Source: Phoronis australis (Eukaryota; Phoronida; Phoronidae). From it: a stretch of 64,000 nt of DNA. The stretch lies in assembly GCA_002633005.1 (NCBI GenBank), contig NMRA01000124.1, positions 844,902 through 908,901 of the forward strand. Reading direction: 5' to 3'. The position numbers and the translations under genes were made by a program. Of the stretch, positions 57,539 to 64,000 are shown one piece after another (the first letter of the stretch is position 1; the number at the start of each line of letters is the position of its first letter). Under the pieces are notes generated by a model. It did no database searches and was not told where the DNA came from. It saw nothing but the letters and a program-made list of their open reading frames with translations.

Positions 57539-58470
57539 ATTTTGCTATTTTGCGTCATAAAGACGAAATAGTGTTGGCTTTCGTAAATGGAAAAGCAGTG
57601 CCTGAAGGATTAGAGAAAGGAAAATTTTGCACCTTGATAAAAGTTAAGAGGTCTAAACATGGCCTCTCGGTCAGCCAAGATACAAATGTAATTTTTATGA
57701 AGAATCAATTATTTTCTAGTGTGGTAATATAATTATTGTTTGTTACATTTTCGTGTGTTATTATACATATTGCTGTTTTTCATGTTATGTGATTATTGTC
57801 ATGGATCGGAAAATTAAACATGTTACCATTAGTAAGTGGTAAGACTAAATCGTTAAAGTGAGTAAATGTTCATTTATTTTACATATTTTTCCTGACGTGG
57901 CACCCTTCGATTACAGCAAATCTTCTGTAGAAGGATATCTGAGGCCCCCAGTCGTTAGCATCGATGAAATCATCAATAGTCCTCGGAAAATGCGAGTGTC
58001 AGTTCGCGGCACAGTGACCAAGGTCAGAGAAACCGTAACTTACAAGAGCGGATCNGTAAATGTTCATTTATTTTACATATTTTTCCTGACGTGGCACCCT
58101 TCGATTACAGCAAATCTTCTGTAGAAGGATAACTGAGGCCCCCAGTCGTTAGCATCGATGAAATCATCAATAGTCCTCGGAAAATGCGAGTGTCAGTTCG
58201 CGGCACAGTGACCAAGGTCAGAGAAACCGTAACTTACAAGAGCAAATCAGTGCAAAAAGTAATAAGACTGAACGATCAAGTTGATGTAAAATTATGGGGA
58301 GCTAAAAGTAGCTTCGACTTAAAAGAAAATGACATTACAGAAACTTTGGCCTTAGAAACTGACGAATGGGAGAAAATCGTCAGCCTTAACAGCACTCTTA
58401 GTACTACATAGGAGGTCAAAGAAGAGGAACATGAACTTCTATTGGATATTAAAGCTACCAACAACAGGTA
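57539..58470 (+). pseudogene. OB-fold gene copies B/C, split by an N gap
   Basis: Exon a remnant from 57539 (LRHKDEIVLAFVNGKAVPEG; 5' part replaced). Exon b is present twice around the N at 58055 (57862-58054 repeated at 58056-58248), so copies B and C are probably one locus. B reads through EGYLRPPVVSIDEI, but C has a TAA there and a later TAG. The acceptor AG before exon b has become AT (ACAT). Not a working gene as seen. Confidence 0.6.
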
Positions 58471-58861
58471 AGACAGCATTATTTCTTCATACAAATTATT
58501 GAGGTGCAAAGGTAGTAATACAATCGATTTTCATGTAGGTATAATTTTCTTTTTAATTAATGTAAGTTTATGTTTTAGTTAATATATTACCGTTCTGTAA
58601 ATTAATCTATCTTTAACGTCCTATGTTACAGTGAGATTGTCACCATGGGTGGAGAGGTATACCCGTTTTTCGTGAATCATACCAAGTGGTCAGCGCNGTT
58701 TGTAACATTTGTCCGAAAATGAAATGACATCATCGCCTCTGTATTTAAACCTTTTTGCCGAATTTCATGAAAATCCGTCAAGAAAGTCCAAAGATATAGG
58801 CAAACATACTAAAAAACTTAAATTGCCCAAAGGTGTCATGTAATATAATGAGACACTGCTC

Positions 58862-59035
58862 TCCACGTGTATGCAAATATGTCTTAATCTATTCCCAGGG
58901 GATGTTCATACTCCTCCACGTGCATGCAAACATGTCTTAAAATATTCTCAGGGAATGTGCATACTTCTGTTTTGTGTTCTCACGTGCATGCAAACATGTC
59001 TTAGTCTATTCCCAGGGGATGTGTATACTTCAGTG
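58862..59035 (+). repeat. 53-bp U3 repeats with octamer-like motif
   Basis: Three units, each starting CACGTG(T/C)ATGCAAA(C/T)ATGTC and containing CAGGG(G/A)ATGT. The downstream LTR-like copy has two units, which explains the 53-bp length difference. Repeated enhancer-like units are common in LTR U3 regions. Confidence 0.8.
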
Positions 59036-59212
59036 GTAGTCGAGATTTCTAAAGGATGTACATATCTCTAGAGTGGCAATTATATGGAGATTTCTCACGG
59101 GATAGGCACATTCCTGGTGTAGCAAATCTAGGAAGAGTGGCAGTTATGCAAGAATTTTCTATAGGATAGTCAATTAGTTGGTTGTAAGAGAGATGTACTA
59201 AAAGAGGTGGGA

Positions 59213-59226
59213 CCATCACGTGATGG
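59213..59226. promoter_or_regulatory. 14-bp palindrome with CACGTG E-box
   Basis: CCATCACGTGATGG is a perfect palindrome centred on CACGTG, 13 bp upstream of TATTTAAG (59239). It is repeated in the second copy. A bHLH-type site is plausible. Confidence 0.5.
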
Positions 59227-59392
59227 CTCCAAAGGTATTATTTAAGACAGAGGCAGATCAATTAGACCGCACCGAACAAGACGACTGAAGTCTTCAAAAA
59301 CTGCAAAGTCACGATCTCAGCTAGACAGTGAACGGCAGGGACATAGGACCGGACGGGAAAACCCACGAGTCAAGCACAACCGAGGAAAAAAA

Positions 59393-59785
59393 ATGGCCGA
59401 ATCAATCTACAAAACACTACCCGCTGTCCGATTGGATGCATCGGTGGAAGGGCAGTGGATCGTCTTCCGCGTCGACCCCACGGCGGACGCCACTGTGTTG
59501 TCACTTGCAGATTTTGCAAGTATACAATACGGGGGTAATCAGACTCCAAAAGGACTATCGTGCGACAGACAGTCGTGGGGTGGCACAAAAGAAAGTGACG
59601 CCCAATACGCCCAGGTCTATTATGACCGGAGGGAATGCGTTGCGGATGTGGTCGACATTTTCTCACTGGAAGTGGAGATACAAGGGAGAACCAAGCATAT
59701 GCCTGTGGCAGTGGCAAACGTACCGGAGAGCCTGTTGGCGTCAGACTTTTTTCAAACGCTGCAGACTCATCCGTTACGGTTATAA
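59393..59785 (+). CDS. Retropepsin-like protein of the LTR-like element
   Basis: 130 codons from MAESIYKTLP to TAA at 59783. VDPTADATVLSLADF resembles the retropepsin active-site segment (D-T/S-G-A followed by TVLS), and VAVANVPESLLASDFF resembles the late L-L-G-x-D-F/L segment. The catalytic D-T/S-G is changed to D-P-T, so protease activity is doubtful. The second copy (from 60756) carries a stop (TAG at about 60904) and loses the second half. It may be a degenerate pol fragment. Confidence 0.5.
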   Translation: MAESIYKTLPAVRLDASVEGQWIVFRVDPTADATVLSLADFASIQYGGNQTPKGLSCDRQSWGGTKESDAQYAQVYYDRRECVADVVDIFSLEVEIQGRTKHMPVAVANVPESLLASDFFQTLQTHPLRL

Positions 59786-61499
59786 ATAATTAAATAATAT
59801 GTAGGTGTAATGTGCTATATTCTTAGTTAGTTTAGTTGGGGTGGCACTTTCATGGTTAATTAATTAGTTACGATATGAGATATTTTGGTGGATTTGGTTT
59901 AAGGGGAACTGTGACTTAGTTATGATTTTAATGGATATAAAGTATATTTGTTCATGTAATAAGGGGTTGGTATAAAGTTTGTTTGGTAATAGAAACATTC
60001 TGTATGTGTGTGTTACATTATATCAATTGTTGGGAAAGTTTATTGTGGTTGATATTTCGTTGTGAGATGCTGTTTGTTAACCTGTTTAACGATCATCTGG
60101 AGGCTGACGACTTTCCATGTTTTATCATTGTTTTTTTTTGTATATCTATTGCAGTTGTATGGCGATCATCTGGGTGAAACTTTACATTGTCGGAAAATCT
60201 ACGACTTCCCAAAAATTTATTGTGTAAATGTTTTGGCTTAACAAAAGGGGGGAGTGTAATATAATGAGACACTGCTCTCCACGTGTATGCAAACATGTCT
60301 TAAAATATTCTCAGGGAATGTGCATACTTCTGTTTTGTGTTCTCACGTGCATGCAAACATGTCTTAGTCTATTCCCAGGGGATGTGTATACTTCAGTGGT
60401 AGTCGAGATTTCTAAAGGATGTACATATCTCTAGAGTGGCAATTATATGGAGATTTCTCACGGGATAGGCACATTCCTGGTGTAGCAAATCTAGGAAGAG
60501 TGGCAGTTATGCAAGAATTTTCTATAGGATAGTCAATTAGTTGGTTGTAAGAGAGATGTACTAAAAGAGGTGGGACCATCACGTGATGGCTCCAAAGGTA
60601 TTATTTAAGACAGAGGCAGATCAATTAGACCGCACCGAACAAGACGACTGAAGTCTTCAAAAACTGCAAAGTCACGATCTCAGCTAGACAGTGAACGGCA
60701 GGGACATAGCACCGGACGGGAAAACCCACGAGTCAAGCACAACCGAGGAAAAAAAATGGCCGAATCAATCTACAAAACGCTACCCGCTGTCCGATTGGAT
60801 GCATCGGTGGAAGGGCAGTGGATCGTCTTCCGCGTCGACCCCACGGCGGACGCCACTGTGTTGTCACTTGCAGATTTTGTAAGCATACAATACGGGGGTA
60901 ATTAGACTCCAAAAGGACTATCGTGCGACAGACAGTCGTGGGGTGGCACAAAAGAAAGTGACGCCCAATACGCCAAGGTCTATTATGACCGGAGGGTCTC
61001 AGCCTGTTAGTCAATTCGAACCAGTCTAGCGATTGTTCTAGAGGGTTAGTTCTTTTGCGACTTGTAATGCGTTTACATGTGCGGTTGCTACTGGTAACTG
61101 GTGACATTGTTATTTAGTACTTTCCCCAGCAGTGATATCTCTTCTCGTTCAGTTAGTCGTCAGTCTCACATCTTATTGTAAACTATTGTTTGTTAATCAC
61201 AACGCTGCAAATTAATAGACGTATTTTATTGGTTGAGGTATTTGTGTGTTGTTTTAATTACTACCACGTGCACGCCATCTGTCCGCCGCAACACGATTCA
61301 TTACACCACAAAGTAAATACGGTAAGGCAATACAGTGAACTCGACGTTGAGAACAACATTACCTAGAAGTAAATAACAAATGCTGTGTACATACAAGAAA
61401 AAAGGGTACAAATGATGAGGTGTTTAAAATCGCTCATTTTCCCAATACAAGTCCTTCCAAGTACAGGACATGCAGTGCAGACTCTGTTCATGGTTATCA

Positions 61500-62229
61500 A
61501 TTTTGCTATTTTGCGTCATAAAGACGAAATAGTGTTGGCTTTCGTAAATGGAAAAGCAGTGCCTGAAGGATTAGAGAAAGGAAAATTTTGCACCTTGTTA
61601 AAAGAGGTCTAAACATGGCCTCTCGGTCAGCCAAGATACAAAGGTAATTTTTATGAAGAATCAATTATTTTCTAGTGTGGTAATATAATTATTGTTTGTT
61701 ACATTTTCGTGTGTTATTATACATATTGCTGTTTTTCATGTTATGTGATTATTGTCATGGATCGGAAAATTAAACATGTTACCATTAGTAGGTGGTAAGA
61801 CTAAATCGTTAAAGTGAGTAAATGTTCATTTATTTTACATATTTTTCCTGACGTGGCACCCTTCGATTACAGCAAATCTTCTGTAGAAGGATAACTGAGG
61901 CCCCCAGTCGTTAGCATCGATGAAATCATCAATAGTCCTCGGAAAATGCGAGTGTCAGTTCGCGGCACAGTGACCAAGGTCAGAGAAACCGTAACTTACA
62001 AGAGCAAATCAGTGCAAAAAGTAATAAGACTGAACGATCAAGTTGATGTAAAATTATGGGGAGCTAAAAGTAGCTTCGACTTAAAAGAAAATGACATTAC
62101 AGAAACTTTGGCCTTAGAAACTGACGAATGGGAGAAAATCGTCAGCCTTAACAGCACTCTTAGTACTACATAGGAGGTCAAAGAAGAGGAACATGAACTT
62201 CTATTGGATATTAAAGCTACCAACAACAG
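61500..62229 (+). pseudogene. OB-fold gene copy D (broken)
   Basis: Near-identical to B/C, including upstream sequence from 61311 (= 57350), the AT acceptor and the stops. RVSVRGTVTKVRETVTYKS, VIRLNDQVDVKLWGA and DEWEKIVSLNSTLSTT are readable from 61946 to the TAG at 62171. Sequence after it matches that after copy A (62390-62540 vs 56935-57080). Confidence 0.6.
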
Positions 62230-62540
62230 GTAAGACAGTATTATTTCTTCATACAAATTTTTGAGGTGCAAAGGTAGTAATACAATCGATTTTCATGTAG
62301 GTATAATTTTCTTTTTAATTAATGTAAGTTTATGTTTTAGTTAATATATTACCGTTCTGTAAATTAATCTATCTTTAACGTCCTATGTTACACTGAGATT
62401 GTCACCATGGGTGGAGAGGTATACCCGTTTTTCGTGAATCATACCAAGTGGTCAGCGCCCTCTAACCGTCAAAGCAACCATTCAACGGGGTTCAGTGATC
62501 GAAATGCGACCTGTAGATTAAGGGATTTGGCATCAGGATT

Positions 62541-64000
62541 TTTTTAAATAGTTTTGTTGTAAACGTGCCGTATTCCACGCAGTTTTTTGGGTGTTGGTTT
62601 GTGATAAACAGGTAGTAACGTTTTTTGGACACGAAGCATTGCTAACTTCATTAGTTCTTCCACGATCATTTTTTTTAACTTCCTTTACTTGTTTTCCCTT
62701 CTTAGATGCGTATCTTTCTGATTGTCTTGTTATAGTAATGAAGCTGTTTTCATTCAACGCCTATGTCAGTTAAATAGCCCAATATTGCCCGTGAACTCAA
62801 ATTTCGAAATAATTAGTTAATTTTTGAAAAATTTTCCTGATTGTCGACTACAGCGTACATATCAATATTACTGTTAACTTGTTTGATTGTAATTTCATGA
62901 TAATTTAATGCGTTGAATAAGCAAAAACTATGATCGTTCAAGAACTAATTAAACGCTTTAATTAAGTAAAACTTTGCTTTCAACTCGTTCTAGGACCTCT
63001 TGGGATTTTTTATTATAGAACTTGAATTTTATTGTATATCAAACATAACATCAATGCGTTGATGTTATTTTTGTATTTTACAACGTTCTCGGAAATTGAG
63101 TTTCGAGTTTCTGAGTTTTGGCAGCATTTGAAATATTGTTAAAATACAATGTGCGTTAATTTAAGAGGATTTTTGTAGATAACATACCGTATTCGCCGTA
63201 ATAACCGCCCATGCCCCTATAAGGGCCCCCCACGCGTTTTCAGACTTTGCTGAAATAAGCGCCCAGTCCATGAACGTGTACATGCGAACAATGACGTACC
63301 TACAGTTCTAAAACTCGGCTACATATAAGCGCCCCCCCACGCGTTTTCAGACTTTGCTGAAATAAGAGCCCAGTCCATGAATGTGTACATGCGAACAATG
63401 ACGTACCTACAGTTCTAAAACTCGGCTACAGTAACGTCTTAAATTTACCAAAAAAATTTTTGCACGGGTCTTCTAGACCACCAGCGGCACTGCTACGATT
63501 GTATTTAGCCGTGACAAAGTAACGCAGCGCTTCAAAAAGAACGCAACAGCGTTGCTACGCTCTCGCGACGACCGTGTCCCATGGTCTGACCTTTCAGTAG
63601 ACACATCGACTGTCTCATGAATAAAAATAACTCGGTGTTAAACGCACGTGGCCATGAAGCGCGCGCTACATAACCTGTCATCAAAGACATTAGTTGGGAA
63701 CTATCCATTCATGAAGCGGGTAGCATAGCATCGATAAGAAATGAATACTGGAACTAATTTCCGACATTTTCAAAGACTATCAACATGTTTGCGTTATTTT
63801 TGAGATGGATTGTTTGATTAACCGTAATTGGTGTTATTAAGCCGAATATCCGATAAAATGACAACTGACACTGAATGCTTACACACCCTTACACCGAAAA
63901 ATAACTGTCAGATAGTTACGTACCCATCCAGCTACACGGCGACTAATATGGGCCTTGCCGAGACAAATGTCGAAAGTTTTTAGCACGAGACCGGCAAGTG
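62541..64000. other. Right end of window, no gene recognised
   Basis: AT-rich to about 63180, then the tandem repeat below, then unassigned sequence to the end. No exon that I can support on either strand. Confidence 0.4.
63188..63432. repeat. 107-bp tandem duplication with GCGCCC-rich motif
   Basis: CGTATTCGCCGTAATAACCG leads into two units of about 107 bp, each with ATAAG(G/C)GCCCCCC, CACGCGTTTTCAGACTTTGC and GTACATGCGAACAATGACG. The 'TATTCGCCG...ATAAGCGCCC' style resembles dispersed repeats common in marine invertebrates. Confidence 0.8.

Larger units (their letters stand above)
58839..61305 (+). mobile_element. LTR-retroelement-like structure
   Basis: Direct repeats 58839-59633 and 60255-60996, about 97% alike, both starting TGTAATATAATGAG. 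A purine tract AAAAGGGGGGAG (60243-60254) directly precedes the second copy, as a PPT precedes a 3' LTR. ATTACA at 61300-61305 mirrors the TGTAAT start. TATTTAAG (59239; 60602) could be the promoter. The first copy lacks the final 309 bp of the second (60997-61305) and instead runs on into the ORF, so this is a rearranged or very compact element. No reverse transcriptase or integrase is present. Confidence 0.6.

Noticed and set aside
59370-59717. 115-codon minus-strand frame over the LTR-like element
   Set aside because: It is antisense to the retropepsin-like frame, which has the better domain match.

Overview
The window is animal nuclear DNA, not bacterial. It carries two large genes split by many GT-AG introns, ending tail to tail. 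The introns hold MITE-like, SINE-like and simple repeats. The proteins are clearly metazoan: a Mi-2/CHD4-type NuRD chromatin remodeller and the centrosomal protein CEP43 (FOP/FGFR1OP). There is a single CHD3/4/5-type gene, introns are mostly 0.3-1.5 kb, and allele-like copies differ by about 1%. This fits a highly heterozygous, probably marine, invertebrate. I cannot name the phylum from the sequence alone.

Positions 1934-32738 (+) hold CHD4/Mi-2. I could chain 34 coding exons with matching splice phases, giving 6,021 nt and 2,006 aa: lysine-rich N-terminus, CHDNT, two PHD fingers, two chromodomains, SNF2 ATPase/helicase, CHD C-terminal modules, polyQ and an acidic C-terminal tail. One intron (24633-24996) has the hallmarks of a minor-spliceosome (U12) intron.

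Positions 33327-50746 (-) hold CEP43/FOP, converging on CHD4 with 588 bp between the stop codons. Thirteen exons (447 codons including stop) encode the FOP/LisH dimerisation region, then an unexpected pair of EF-hands, then the conserved TPSKIP, FFDD and acidic C-terminal blocks. The first exon (about 25-30 residues in relatives) was not found.

Positions 50747-64000 hold no intact gene I recognise. They are repeat-rich: broken copies of an OB-fold gene, an LTR-like element with a retropepsin-like ORF, and tandem repeats. Single-N gaps at 30702, 53704 and 58055 have near-identical sequence on both sides, and the one at 58697 ends a block that is repeated about 3.8 kb downstream. These look like unmerged haplotypes rather than real duplications. 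One of them duplicates a CHD4 micro-exon.

The best leads are: (1) the EF-hand pair inside CEP43; (2) a MITE family with TIR CAGGGCTTGGAAT and a perfect 6-bp target duplication at three of three insertions, one nested in another repeat whose paralogue shows the empty site; (3) the U12 intron in CHD4; (4) the OB-fold and retropepsin-like repeat block at 55.9-62.5 kb.
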